Positions 19,168-31,363 are shown, numbered from the stretch's first letter. The stretch: DNA of 64,000 nucleotides from Adiantum capillus-veneris (GCA_014529385.2 CM043971.1:60466709-60530708), one strand, 5' to 3'. The notes: a model not told the origin generated them from the letters alone. Made by a program: numbers and translations.

Positions 19168-19278
19168 TCGTCCCCCAAGTTTTTATCTTCTAGAGGTTCT
19201 TGTTTTCTCTTACCCTCGGACTCTGCGGCTAACGAAGCATTCTAGTTCTCTTTATGCTATTGCATTTTCTTGAAAGTG

Positions 19279-21342
19279 ATTTACCTTTCATGCTTACTTA
19301 ATTTCATGCTTAAGCTCTTACAAAGCACGCCTTTTTCTTGTTTGCTTGGGAAGAAGAAAAACTTATTAATTTTGTTGTCCCATTCTAATTATGGTTCATT
19401 ACTAATAATAACTAACCACATTGCTAACAACTAACCACGAGATTATTTCAAGTTCCATTATTTCAAGTTCTTTAGATTACCAGACTAATATGCCATGGAG
19501 AGAGTAGAAAGCACTCTCTTTAACGATAAGTGACTGGAGATCATATTTACCTAGACAATATGCATGATGAATGGTGACTAATATCTTTAACTATATCTTA
19601 ATCTCTCGTAAAAAACCTTTTTATTTGCTTTTTAACTTACTTTTATTCTCTTGCTTAAATTACTCTTATAAAGGTAAATGCGATAAATCAAAGGCAACTA
19701 AGTAATGGAATTGTTTTTGGAACTAACCTTATTTTTCAAAAGAAGAATTATAATGCTCTCATGAAAGGCTCATAATTTTTTCTTGATTTGCATGAATTAT
19801 GTGTGTGAAAGTTTTAATGACCTACTTAAGTTAATATCTAATTTTCTCAAGATGGAGTTGAGTTTTGAAGGGTAATTTTATCATAACCAAAGGAGTTCTC
19901 TTTGAAAGAGGATTTACCTTTCAAGTAGGGAAGCGAGGTATGCCTAAATCCCATATTAAAAAATAACTTTTTAATCATTCATCCTTCATTGCATGCACAT
20001 TTCTCACCACACTAACCTGTCCACTCTTAGGAATGTCGCATTTTTACTATTGCTCTATCATTCATTAAAGGGTTTTGTTCTTGCATAATCAATCATTCAA
20101 CTCTTGCACAATCAATTTAAGAAGAGGAAGTTTTGAGAATATTTATCTTAACATTACAAGTTGGTGCATTCTAAAGTTTTGTGTTTACAACTCATGGTTC
20201 ACACTAAAGCAAGGATCATTGTAGAGGGCATAAACATTGTTCATTTTAAGTTTGTCTACTTTCATTTATTTTTTTTGTGCAATTATGAAGAAGGGGGAGA
20301 GTAAGGGGATAGCTTCACGCAAGTGACAACCATGTTGCTTGAACTTAAAACTCCCATTGCTTCCATGGAGATGCCCGATGGATGGCAACTGATGCAAGAA
20401 AAACAAATGGGATTTGCCCAAAACGGAGTTAAATTGAAACTTACGTCAAGACCAAACCTTAAACTCCCAAAACTCGTTGTATTTTTTAAGGTCTTGTTTG
20501 AGTAGACATTAAAAGGAAATAGGAACTAACATATTATAACTCAAGGAACTCACTCTAAATTTCAACTAAGATAAAAACTTTACCGAGAAGATTTGACGTG
20601 GATAGCCCTAGCATAACATAGAAGTTTGAAGTGTGAAACTTATCTTACAAAGGCCGGCGTGGGTGTTTACCTGTGGGATGCAATGAGGGATCGTTCTTTG
20701 TGTCTAGGACTAATAACCATTGGTCTATATTTTGAGCACGGAATCATTTAAGGCCTTGGAATTGGGATTGGATGGGAGTGTGTCCCAGCTGCGTGATGAG
20801 ACCCGCAGAAGCGTAAAAAAATTGGCCTAGTCCAGGTAGGCTTGATGCTGACGGTAAAAGGAGGAAGGAAAAATGAATTCAAAGAAGGGATCTGATAAGG
20901 GAGGAGGATGCAATTTAATTAAGGAGCTCTTCTAATTGTTTGGTAAAATTGAAACTTGAAAAGGTTAGAAACCTAAATGGGCTATTCCGCAATTGTCCTC
21001 TCATCAACCTTACCTTTGCTCTGCTTGTCAAAACATTTATCTAAAAGAAACTTAAGGTAGATTAATTTTATAAGTGATAAAGAAAAATAAAAGGAAACAG
21101 GATACTCGAGTCTTGGGACAAGGATAGGATATGCCTAAAGAAGTTTATGTGATTGATTGAAAAATAACTAGATAATTCTACTAATACTAAAGAAAAAAGG
21201 AAGTAAAATATTCTTAAAAGAAAAAAAGTGAGAACGACCTGATAAATGCATGCTTGCAAGGGTATGCAGAAATTTGCATGCTGCTTTCAAATGCTTGAAA
21301 TGTATTCTTGGTTCAACTTGTTTGGAATACTATTTTCCTAAT
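19279..21342 (+). repeat. Long direct repeat, left copy (possible LTR)
   Basis: Aligns over its length with 32775-34970, with many shared blocks (for example around TTTACCTTTCATGCTTACTT, GATTGGAGATCATATTTACC, GGGTGTTTACCTGTGGGATG and GAAATGTATTCTTGGTT). The left copy lacks about 75 bases present in the other near 33418 and a shorter piece near 34680. It carries no convincing ORF. Both copies end at the same point (GGAATACTATTTT...). The length and same orientation on either side of a Gypsy gag remnant suggest LTRs of one large, old, internally deleted element, but I see no clear TG/CA ends or primer site. Confidence 0.75.
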
Positions 21343-22100
21343 ATCATAGTAATATATAAGAAATTTTAGGGATGAAGTGGTTGAGCAAAAATAAAGTTAT
21401 TGCAATCAAGAGAATGTAGCATTTGCATATAATTAAAGGGAACAAGATACAAATACAAAGCAGAATGGACAAAGATCATCTAAGAGTGGTTAATATTAAT
21501 CAGTCAATCAAAAGACTTAAGAAAGGTATATTCAGGTATTTCATCAACTTAAATAAGCCCAAGAAGGAATCACCGGCTTAGAATCCAAAAAGAAGTCAAG
21601 GTATATTCACAAAAATAAATGAGAAAAAAACTTTATTCAAGTCTATAATATTGTATTTTTCATCACTGTTAGCCCTAGGGTTTTAAGGGTAGTGCTCTCA
21701 AAAACATGAAATTGAAGAAATTAGCATTTACAACATGCTAAAGAAATGCTTTTTCTCGATCGTTAATTATTCTCCCAAATGTTGTTTTGGATGTGATAAA
21801 GAGAATCCATCTTTTGAAATGTCGACTTTTAAGAGGTTTAAATCTACCCTTGGATATTTGTGAGATTTATGAATCTATCGTTGAGAGGAAGTGATTTTTT
21901 TTGCCACAGCCATAAAATATGCCACATAAACTCCTAAAAGATAGAGCTTCTCAGGACTCACCTGTAGCTAACACTTCATATTTGGTGCTTCCTGATACAC
22001 GATGCCACCAACACCTAAGTTGTCCCTGTACCAAATCAAATGCCGCTTACCACAACACTCATAGAGAATTTTGGATGTGGCAAGGATCTGAAGGCTCTAC
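21343..22100. other. Non-coding, AT-rich; nothing recognised
   Basis: About 760 bases. If the direct repeats are LTRs this would be the leader before gag. ORFs here are short and without resemblance to known families. Confidence 0.45.
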
Positions 22101-22164
22101 TCAAATCTGTGCAACTACGTTCTTTTTTAGGCACATGTGATGATGTGCCTACTCATTTAGAAGA

Positions 22165-22990
22165 ATGGATGACTACTTTTCTCTTGCCAGCTACAAGGCA
22201 TTTGCTAAGGGGATAATGGGGAGAGCTAAGCTAGAGGGACCATCAAAAACATGGTGGAAGCTCAAGTGCCAATCTCCTCAAGTAGCAGAGGTGACCCAAA
22301 GCTGGGATGAGTTAAAGCATGGTCTCAAGGAGAGATATCTTCCCCCAGACTACTCCACCACTAAGATGAATGAGTTTCTTTCTTGCAAGCTGGGGAACAT
22401 GTTTGTTGAAGCTTACTATGAAGAGCTTGTTCGACTTTCAAGGTATGCTCCTCTCATGACAAAGGAACAAAAGTTGAGCCGTTTCATCCTTGGGATTGGA
22501 GAAACTTTGGCTCTTAAAGTAGAGTCCCTTCGACCCGTCTCATTGGCGGACGTTCTAATCCGATCCAAGTCAAAGTATAAGAATATTTTTAAGGGAGGTA
22601 CTACAATAGATAGGAAACATGAACTCCCTTCTTAACCCAATCAGCCCTCTAGAGCAGCCAAAGTGCCATTTATGCCGAAGCCAACTGCCCAACCCCAACC
22701 ACCATCACATTTTGTTCATGTGAAGTCTCTTTCAGTCACTCAAAGTAGAAGGAAAATCCAGTGCTACAAGTGCCTATAATTTGGTCATAAAAAGACCGAA
22801 TGCCCTCAAGGAAATGACCCCAATAATTTGGCTCCCCATGTTAACTTTCAAAATCACCCCAATCAAGGGGAACAATTTAAAAACCATAGAGCCAGAGGAA
22901 GAAACCCAATCAAAGCAAGAACCCCCCCTACAACTCATTTTCATGGGCCAACCATCAACCCACCCAGGTCAGCAAGAGTAAAATTTGTTT
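22165..22990 (+). pseudogene. gag: Ty3/Gypsy gag remnant
   Basis: The open part (to TAA 22633) reads as the capsid domain of a plant Gypsy Gag: GPSKTWWKLK, SWDELKHGLKERYLP, then FLSCKLGN, YEELVRLSRYAP and KLSRFILGI. After the stop the same locus encodes a zinc knuckle C-x2-C-x4-H-x4-C at about 22761-22805, with an in-frame stop (TAA) inside it. A basic region follows. Protease and polymerase are absent up to Copia-B. Most similar in style to gag of plant chromovirus-like elements; the clade cannot be fixed from this piece. Confidence 0.75.
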
Positions 22991-23552
22991 CAATAAAGGA
23001 TGAGATAGATGAACAAGCCAATGTTGATGTTGCCTTGAATGCTAATGATTGAAATAAAAAATTTCCCATTCTCAAGACTAAGATAGAGTATGAGGATGGA
23101 GCTAGAGAAAATTTCAGACACGAAGGAACTGAAGCTTCTACTCAAAATGGTTTAGGAGGTTTGGTCTAATGGAAGGGCTATCCCACTCAAGATGCTTCCT
23201 AGGAGGACTAGAACCATCTTATTTCTCAATTTCCTCACCTTTTGTAATGTGATATCTCCTTTTGTGATCATATTAATCTTCCCTACCGATGTAATTGATG
23301 AATACAAGCTCCATCTTGTTACCATTTTGTGTCACTCAAGCAATGTAACCTAACTATTTTTGTTACATAATAACAAGATTAGTGTTATCCTTTAAAATTT
23401 TATAGCTTAGATCACTGTATTGAATTGCAAAATAAATATGTAAGTAAATTTTGTCACGTTTGTAAACATCTCAGAGATTTCTACAAAATACAAAATATAG
23501 GAAATTGAGAACAAATTTAATTGTATCTGTAAAGAGAAATCAAAGAAGGAAG
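22991..23552. other. Non-coding up to the Copia-B insertion site
   Basis: Contains scattered short ORFs after the gag remnant and an AT-rich stretch. The last five bases, GGAAG (23548-23552), resemble GAAAG after Copia-B (31359-31363) and are taken as a degenerate target duplication. Confidence 0.5.
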
Positions 23553-23778
23553 TGTTGGAATTAGGGTTGCAAAAAAACACACAGCTTGGAGAAGACGAAG
23601 GAAGCTCAAGGCACATAACAGAGAGTGTATTACTTAGTGTGTAATGGAATGGTAGATAAGCCTAGAATGATGGGTGTATATACAATGCACCGGGAAAAAA
23701 ACCTCCTAGTGAGGGAAAAAAAGCCCCGGCGGTCCTAAGTGTGTTCACATACATCACTACCACATGTATATGGTAACA
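23553..23778 (-). repeat. Copia-B 3' LTR
   Basis: 226 bp with intact TG...CA ends. The polypurine tract (minus strand CCAGGGGGG) adjoins it at about 23779-23789. Confidence 0.9.
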
Positions 23779-23856
23779 AATCCCCCCTGGAAGTGATACA
23801 GTGAACGAGAGTTGCCACATAGAGTAAAGGGAAGTGCCATGTCCCTGAGGACATGA

Positions 23857-24231
23857 TCAGTCCATAAAGGGGAGTGAGTTAAAAGCTTTGCGGAAAGCTT
23901 CGAACTTCTCATGAGACAATGCCTTTGTGAAAAGGTCTACAAGGTTGTCTTGTGTTGGCACATAAGCCAAGCTGATCTCTCCTACGAAGAGCCTCTCCCT
24001 GACATAATGGTAATGCACCTCAATGTGCTTTGTGCGAACATAAAAAAATGGGTTTCTCACAACTGCCAATGCGCTCTGATTGTCAGTGTAGATAGTGTTG
24101 GCAATGTCTTGTCCAACACCAAAATCAGCCATAAGGCATCTAATCCATACACACTCAACCGTAGTTGTGAAGACTGCCCTATGCTCAACCTCACAACGAG
24201 AAGTGGCAACAGTAGGTTGCTTATTTCTCAA
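23857..24231 (-). pseudogene. pol: Copia-B RNase H C-terminal part
   Basis: Encodes KQPTVATSRCEVEHRA, YTDNQSALAVVRNP, TKHIEVHYHYVRE and DLFTKALSHEKF, the end of a Copia RNase H. The active-site glutamate of the usual STEAEY is retained only as part of a changed motif (RCEVEH). The ORF ends in a natural-looking stop near the polypurine tract. Confidence 0.85.
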
Positions 24232-24251
24232 CCATGATATATGTGACTGTC

Positions 24252-24352
24252 AATCATGAAACAAAAACCACTTGTGGACACTCACGTGTCAAAACAACCT
24301 GCCCAATTGTGGACACTCACTTGTGGACACTCACGTGTCAAAACAACCAGCC
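24252..24352 (+). repeat. Local duplication inside Copia-B
   Basis: A segment of about 49 bases containing TGTGGACACTCACGTGTC and AAAACAACC.GCCCAATTG is present twice in tandem, with an extra partial copy of TGTGGACACTCAC between. It lies in the RT-RNase H interval, so it is a post-insertion slip or patch. Confidence 0.8.
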
Positions 24353-25667
24353 CAATTGAAGTCCAAAAAAGCATGTATTTCTGGAGGAAATGATCTCCCC
24401 TTGGTTTAAAACAAGCCAAGATGTAAAGTGCCACTCAAGTAGCAAAAAATTCTCTTGACAGCCTGCCAATTCTTAGACCTTGGGCTATGTATAAGGGGCT
24501 ATGTATAAATCTGATGACCTGTGAGACTGCAAACTGAATATCTGGCCTCGTGTTGCATACATAAATGAGGCATCCAATAACAGTTTGCTAAAGAGTGACA
24601 TCTGCAGGATCACCAACATAATGAAGACTCAATTTCAAACATGTTTCCATGGGAGTGGAAATAGGTTTGCAATCCTCAATGTCTTTGTGTAACTTTTTTG
24701 ACACAAGGCAATACCATCATCACACTACTTAAATTGTGTAACCAAGTAATGATGCAACAATCCCAAATGTATCATCTTGAATGTAGCATTCAAATCAGCC
24801 TTAAATCAGTAGTATGTCTCTCATTTGGTCCAGTGATTAGCAAATCATCCATTAAAGAACCATAATGAGAAGTACATCACCCTCACGCTTTACATACAAT
24901 GTGCTTTCTGTTGGACTATTACAAAAGCCTCGTTTGAACAAATGAGTGTCATCTTTCTCATACCAAGCACGAGAAGATTGCCTTAACCAATACAAAGATT
25001 TATTACATATAGACACTTTATTCTGTTGTCCTTTCTTGAAAAAATTGCGAGACTGCGTTACATAGACTTCCTCAAATATGTCACCATTCAAGAAAGTGGT
25101 AATAATGTTTGATTGATGTACATCCCAATCAAAATGAGGTGCCAATGCACATAGAGAATGCACATTAGTCAAACAACAAGTGGGAGCAAAAGTCTCTTCA
25201 TAATCTATGCCTTTTTGCTGTGCATAACCCTTTGCAACAAATCGAGCCTTATAGCGATCAATCTCACCATCCGGTTTGTGTTTCAACTTGTAAACCCACT
25301 TTGTACCAATGGCCTTTTTGCTAGGAGGAAATTCACATGTGTCATTTTCTAGAAGTGCATCATATTTTGATTGCATGGCAGCCATCCGATTTTTTGAATT
25401 TTGTGCTTCATCAAAAGACAGAGGTTCCTCAACATCATGTAAGCTAGACACAGCCAAAGCATAAAAATTTGATGCATAAGATGCATGGCAAGAACCTAAA
25501 TGAGTACAAATAGACAAAGATGCATCCAATTTACTGTCACACAAAGTATGCACTAGCCATTTAGGCATACCTCTAGCTTGCTCATTCTTAACCCTTTCCT
25601 CATCAAGTACATCATGTACATCTGCTTCAGTAATAGGCTGCTCTGTAATATTTTCAGAAACCCCCAT
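24353..25667 (-). pseudogene. pol: Copia-B reverse transcriptase
   Basis: Open part 25667-24852 encodes the RT entry (MQSKYDALLENDTCE, KAIGTKWVYKLKHKPDGEID, KARFVAKGYAQQKGIDY, EETFAPT), then VHQSNIITTFLNGDIFEEVYV and SRAWYEKDD. Compared with Copia-A, QMDVKNAFLNG has lost its catalytic aspartate region (QSNIITTFLNG), so this RT would be inactive. The YVDD segment and RNase H start follow in broken frames to about 24353. Confidence 0.85.
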
Positions 25668-25752
25668 AGGCTGTACATTTACCTCATTGGAATTCCATTC
25701 AAACTTTCACCACTGAAAAGTGGCAACAAAGTATCATAAATGTCTTGTGAGC

Positions 25753-26360
25753 TTACATTACTATCTCTAGTACATGCCAGGAAGGATTGAACAGAATCTT
25801 CCACAAACACAACATCCCGTGAGACCAAGATATGCTTGTTTGCGTATGATTCAACCTATAACCTTTGATTTTAGCACTATAACCAATAAGAATACATTTG
25901 ACAACCTTATCATCCAATTTCCTACGCTGCGTTTGTGGAACCAAATCATATGCCAAACATCCAAAAACATGCATGTACTCAATAGAAGGCTTTCTATCAC
26001 GCCATGCTTCATATGGAGTCATAAACTGCAAAGTTTTTGTAGGAAACCTGTTTAGTACATAAGTGGCACACATGATGGCCTCAAGCCAAAACGAATGCGG
26101 TAAAGCTTGACTCTTGACCATACATCGTGCCATGATTTTAAGTGACCTATTTTTTATCTCTCAGCAACACCATTTTGCTGAGACGTATAAGGTAATGTAC
26201 ATAGGTGTTTTATCCCATGACTAGCCAGAAATGCATTAAACTCATAAGACATATACTCCCCCCTCAATCGGAACGGAGGGTGCCCATAACACATTTTGAG
26301 ACATTTTCAGCCATAGCTAGAAATTTTTTAAAGAACATAAATACTTTGGACTTTGCTTTA
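25753..26360 (-). pseudogene. pol: Copia-B integrase C-terminal half
   Basis: Encodes SFWLEAIMCATYVLNR, TPYEAWRDRKPS, HVFGCLAYDLVP, RKLDDKVVKCILIGYS, standard for the region after the Copia integrase core. Upstream pieces around 26140-26360 still show the PQQNGVAER area in broken form (QQNGVAER-like bases near 26165-26190). It is separated from the N-terminal half by frameshifts. Confidence 0.8.
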
Positions 26361-27161
26361 AGCAGATATACCTATGCTCACAAAGTAAAGGTAATTTCCC
26401 AAGGACGGAGTTTGCATGGGCCCACAAACATCACTATGCACAAGCTGCAACCTGCATGTTGCCCTAATTGAACCATCATTTGGAAACTTTAAATGCTGCA
26501 TCTTACCCAAAATAAATCCTTCACAAACATGTTTCACAGGTGCTTCAAGAGGTGGTAAAGAAGCAACCATATCAGATTTATGCAAACACTGCAAACTGGC
26601 AAAATTTAGATGTCCAAAACGTGCATGCCAAAGTTTTGCATTTGAAAAAGCCTTAGAATCCACAACTGCAAAATTTTGCCCACACTTGTCATACAAAGTG
26701 AGCTTATACAATCCACGGTATAAAATGCTAAATGCAACAATTTCATCACCAAAACTAAGATCATGTACTATACATCTATCCTCCACAAACTTGACTACAA
26801 TTCCAAGTCTAGCAAGTGTAGATACAAACAAAAGGTTCTTCTTGATCTCATGTACATAAAGTGCATCAACAAGTGTGAAAGAACTGTCATTTGCAGCAGT
26901 AAGCACAATCTTTCCAACTCCCTAAACCCAATAAGAGGCATTGTTGGCACAAGTAACTGAATCCCCACGAGGGATATACTCAAGAGAGGTGAACAAATCA
27001 CGATGTGAGGTAATGTGCTTTGTAGCACCACTATCAAAATACCACACATGTGAATCTACAACAACAACTGACATGCATGCATCATGGACACCAGGATTAT
27101 AGGTACACTTTGCACTAAAAGCCCATTCTACATCAATATCAACATCACATTTTTCTTTCAC
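26358..27161 (-). pseudogene. pol: Copia-B protease and integrase N-terminal half
   Basis: Two open pieces. 27161-26922 has the protease active site WYFDSGATKHIT. 26906-26358 has the pre-integrase region (KNLLFVSTLARLGI, LYKLTLY), the zinc-binding LWHARFGHLN, and LVHSDVCGPMQTPSLG, which holds the first catalytic aspartate. One TAG near 26924 separates them. The second integrase aspartate lies in decayed sequence further left. Confidence 0.85.
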
Positions 27162-28588
27162 AGAAGAGTCAACAATAGCTGCTGATAGCCGTTTTTCGGC
27201 TTTCCATAATTGGCATAGTAAGCTACCTCACCCTATCAAATCACTCAAACATTTTGGTTATCCCTACCATTTCACTGTACATAGGCGTGTGTGAGTTAGG
27301 GGACTTTTCCCATATCTTCTTAAAAACCCTCAATTAGCTAGTCACTGGGTTAGTTGAGAAAAAAAATAAAAATAAAATAAAATTATAAGTATATTATGGC
27401 CTATTTGTGTGTAAATATTTCATTGTATATAGGGTCTAAATAAAAGGATTTTTCATAATTGTTTTGGTATTTATCTAAATATTTCTACCTATGGTGTGTT
27501 ATTTATGCTATGTACATTGACTCACCATTACCATATTTTTTCTTATTATTTTGCATACTCTTTATTCCATATAAAAATAATTTCATGCAAGCTTCTCTTA
27601 TTTTTTGTGTAACTCCATTCCAACAAAAATCCAAAAAAACTAGTTCTATTTATGTGTATATTTTTTCACTATTGTGATTTTTTCCTTCCTACATCTATTC
27701 TCTATTTCTCTCATAAATTAGACCACCAAAAATATTCATCTTTTTATGGTAGACTTATAATGAGAGAGATTTATTTTGACCCCTTTATATTTTTTCTACC
27801 TATATTATTTATATTTGACATGTACATATTTTTTTAGACCCCTCAATATTTGATTTTCTTAGTTGTACTATTCACTTATATCATGATCTCAATAATATCT
27901 TCAATTATAGACCTACCAAATAAGGTCAAGGGTATGTGGCATGCATGCATGCACCATGGGGAGCTCACTCTTGGAGGTATTCAAAAGAATCATCCAAAGA
28001 AGGACCTCACAAGAACTTTGTGCCGTGAAAAAAACAGTCGGTTTTGCTGAATTTTTGAAGATCACATGCTCCTTGAATTTGAAAAGGTGATACAAACAAA
28101 AGTTGTAGCTCGTGAGCTGAACTTGCACCTCAAATGTTTTCATATTTTTTTGAGCTACGAGCTGTGAGCTACGATTTTATTGGTGGATCCTAGTTTGCCC
28201 ATGCTATGCAGCCACACTCCCTCTTCCACTTTATCATTTTCCTTTTTCACACACATTCCTCCCTCTCCTTCCCACTCCCAAACCTGCAACTCCCATGTCT
28301 TAATTCACCCTTTTCACCATTGCCACATCTCTCACACCTCCATAGCCTTCATCCTCCATTTCTACAGCCTATGTGTCCCCCTTTCTCTCTACATATATGT
28401 CCATATTACCATACTCTCTTCAGCTTTGTAAAGAACTTCAAAAAATTAGCAAAAATCCAAGGATAACCTCTGCAAATGAAGGCTTTTATCATGAATTTTC
28501 CAAGGTTTTAAATAACATAGCTTCATCGACACGCGCTGCTTCGCCATGCTGACTGCTTCTTCTTCCGGTGCTGTAAAGAGGTGAATGT

Positions 28589-28698
28589 CAACTTCTCCAA
28601 AGCTTCAACCTCTCTTTACAAGCTCATCCCTTCTCTAAAGCTTCAACTTCTCCAAAGCTTCAACCTCTCTTTACAAGCTCATCCCTTCTCTAACTTTT
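28589..28698 (+). repeat. 55-bp tandem duplication in the solo LTR core
   Basis: Two adjacent, essentially identical 55-base copies (CAACTTCTCCAAAGCTTCAA at each start, 28589 and 28644). It lies only in the divergent core and has no counterpart in the Gypsy-1 LTRs. Confidence 0.9.
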
Positions 28699-28996
28699 CT
28701 CATCATATATCTCACCATTTGGTGAATGCTTTTGTAAATATTTTTTAGTGATAATTACTAACTACTAACCACTAACCTTATTGTAAAATGCACTCTCTAC
28801 TAGAGTGGGCACTCCCCAATTATTCACTCAATTCTCTGTCTTTTCATCCTCAATAATTCTCTTCCCTTGAGCCCACATCCATGTGACTCAAAGGACAAGA
28901 GAGACCCACCCTCATAAAAAAATAAAAAAATGCATAATCTTTTATTCCTTCAAATAAACTTGATTAGGTCTAATCCTAATCGGGGCTTCTAAAACC

Positions 28997-29004
28997 TATA
29001 AATA
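28997..29004 (+). promoter_or_regulatory. TATA box of the solo LTR
   Basis: TATAAATA, followed by GAGCCC and a pyrimidine-rich segment, in the divergent LTR core. It differs from TATAAAAGG in Gypsy-1 and the surrounding sequence is not alignable by eye. Confidence 0.5.
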
Positions 29005-29834
29005 GAGCCCTTCTCTCCCTTGTAAAAGATCACGTGATCACACTACACCACACCATTCTCAACACATAACACACCACTCTTCAAGCCTAGTTATGTAGAG
29101 TGTGTGCATCGCGAGTGCTCTATTCCATCATTACACATAGGTGCATGGAGAAGCTTGAAGTTATTTATGCCATCTAGAGGAATGGAGTGTATGCCATACT
29201 CTTCACCACACTTGTAGCCTACTCTTATGCATAAATAAGATTTATAGTTTTGGGTGCAATTGTATGCTGCAACTACGACTCTTCTCTCCAAATTGACTTG
29301 ATAATTTGGCTAATCAGGTGGTTGAAGGTATATTGTCCTTGAAGTTTGTTGTGCCATTTCATCCTTGGTGGTTTGAGGGCTTGTTGAATTGTTTGCCTAA
29401 AAGGTCAATTGTAAGAGGGTGCTCGGTGAGAGGGCTCCCGTGACCCTAAGAGAATTTGTGTATTGGCAACAAGGTCAAGTTTTGTGTTGTCTCTCTATTT
29501 CTCATTGAGCTTTGTGTGCATCTAGTCTTTAAGGCTAAGACTGAGTTGCTCAAGTTGATTTGTGCTCTTTACCTCTCTCTGGCGTGGTGAATGTTTGTGT
29601 TTGGTGTGTGTGGCTATCTTGCATTCCCCTCTCTTTGTGCGTTTGAGTACAAGGAAATATCACGTGCGTCCTAGTTCGCATCTACAACTAGGTGGTGCCC
29701 TTTTCTTGTTTGGTTTCTAGCTATGGGTTGTTGTTGTCTCTGATTGTGCTTGCCCCAGCCCCAATTGAGCAGCATGGGAGCCTCGAAGGGTGTTTAGAGG
29801 CCGCTCTTCTTGTTGCCCGCCCTGGACTGCCTCA

Positions 29835-30786
29835 CTGCAGTTTTAGTGGAACCAACATTAGTAGTGGAACCAACCTCTTTCTTCTTTGCCTCTTTGGCCT
29901 TCAACTTAGGACACTGCTTGATCAAGTGATCATTAGCTCTATAGTAATGGAAACACATCTTCTTTTTGCCCTTATCACTAGAATTCTCAAACAAAATGAT
30001 GTCAGCAAAAGAATTAGAAACATGTGATTTTCCACTCGTAGAAGAACCATGAGAAGTGGCTGCATTTTTGTTACCACCTTTTATTTGAACATCAATAAAA
30101 GCTTGTTCAACTGCACACTGTCTAGTTTTGTTTTTTTAGAAAGTGACTCTTACAACAACAATGTGCACAATGCATCAAACTTGACAACTTTAGAATTTCC
30201 TTGGGTCATAAGTCTCCAAGTATTAGCAAAAATCTGGTAAGAATCTGGCAAGGCATAGAGAACACTCTGCACAAGGGAACTATCTAAAATGACTTCAACT
30301 ACAGAGATAAGTTTCTCATTGGTATCCTTGACACTAGCAAGGAAAGTGTCCATTTCATCTTCCTCATGCATAATCTTCGACTCCAGCTCTTTACTAGCAA
30401 TGCAATTTTTGTCTCATTGCAGCTTGCATAAAACCCAACCAAAATATCCCAAGCCTATTTTGCAAATTTTGCTGAACAAATTGGGGGAGTAATAGTGCAC
30501 TTCACAGACAATACATCAATGCATGAGCCTGTGCATCTTTTGCATCCCAACGAGTTTGCTCAGTTGTAGAAAAAACATCTCTAACAATAACAACCTTTGG
30601 AGCAAGACCTAAAACATCCTCAACATTGCCTGTATCCTCAGAACCAGGACGTACATCAATGCCCTGCACAATGATCCAAACTCCCTTCAACACAAGAACA
30701 TGTTGCATCATATAAGAATAATTTTCCCCATCCAATCTGTCCTCAACAACAAACATCTTGAACACATCTGTGTTGTTGTCAACCAT
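29835..30786 (-). pseudogene. gag: Copia-B gag
   Basis: Starts at ATG 30786 (MVDNNTDVF), 334 bases inside the 5' LTR. The N-terminal Gag domain is readable (LDGENYSYMMQHVLVLKG.W), then a piece at 30371-30150 (LYALPDSYQIFANTW, LTQGN) and the nucleocapsid at 29994-29840. In the knuckle CFHYYRANDHLIKQC the second cysteine is replaced by tyrosine. Several frameshifts and stops separate these parts. The solo LTR cuts the frame just after the knuckle. Confidence 0.82.
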
Positions 30787-31119
30787 GGTAAATGCTGCAC
30801 TCGATGTGAACACTTCCCAAAAAGAGGAGAAAGAAAGTGGAAACAACACATGCTATGTAGCACACACTATAGAAGACTGTAATGGACCCAAAAAATGGCA
30901 CATAGAACAAAAGAGCCTACATAGTACTACGCCTATAGTGGAAACGGAGGCCAAAATGAGCCCGAATCAAAAATCTGAGAAGAATATGCTCTTTGCACTC
31001 ACCCAAAATATTAATTTGTTGACCTGCAAACACTCACCAAAGCTTAACAAAATTGAATAAAGTGAGCAGGCGTGTGTGTGCTGGAGCTTTTGGCGACTAA
31101 ACTCAGGGGGATGCAACCT

Positions 31120-31132
31120 GCTCTGATACCAA
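31120..31132 (-). other. Copia-B primer-binding site
   Basis: Minus strand reads TGGTATCAGAGCAGG next to the 5' LTR, a perfect initiator-Met tRNA match. Confidence 0.9.
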
Positions 31133-31133
31133 T

Positions 31134-31358
31134 TATTGGAATTAGGATTGCAGGAAAACACACAACTTGGAGAAGACGAAGGAAGCTCAAGGTATACAAC
31201 ATAGAGTGTATTACTTAGTGTGCAATGGAATGAAAGATAGCCCTAGAATGGTGGGCGTATATACAATGCATGGGGGAAAAAACCTCCTAGTGAGGGAAAA
31301 AATGCCCTAGGATCCTAAGTGTGTTCACACACATCAGTACCACATGTATATGGTAATA
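31134..31358 (-). repeat. Copia-B 5' LTR
   Basis: 225 bp, clearly homologous to 23553-23778 but with many substitutions and an internal difference, so the insertion is old. Both terminal CA/TG dinucleotides have changed (TA on each side). Confidence 0.88.
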
Positions 31359-31363
31359 GAAAG

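Larger units (their letters stand above)
27183..29834 (+). mobile_element. Solo LTR of a Gypsy-1 relative inside Copia-B
   Basis: Begins TGATAGCCGTTTTTCGGC and ends GACTGCCTCA, as in Gypsy-1, and is flanked by CTGC at 27179-27182 and 29835-29838. Length is 2652 bp. About the first 1080 bases and last 190 bases are close to Gypsy-1 LTRs; the middle (about 28260-29640) is strongly diverged and has a different TATA box. No internal Gypsy sequence is present, so it arose by LTR-LTR recombination. It splits the Copia-B gag zinc-knuckle region from protease. Confidence 0.92.
23553..31358 (-). mobile_element. Copia-B: decayed Ty1/Copia element, interrupted by a solo Gypsy LTR
   Basis: LTRs of about 226 bp (TGTTGGAATTAGG...GGTAACA) bound the element. 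A perfect initiator-Met primer site lies beside the right LTR and a polypurine tract beside the left one. All coding domains are present in order on the minus strand but with many stops and frameshifts. The element is 5.15 kb without the inserted 2652-bp Gypsy LTR. The flanks GGAAG/GAAAG differ at one base. Terminal dinucleotides of the right LTR have mutated to TA/TA. Confidence 0.92.
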
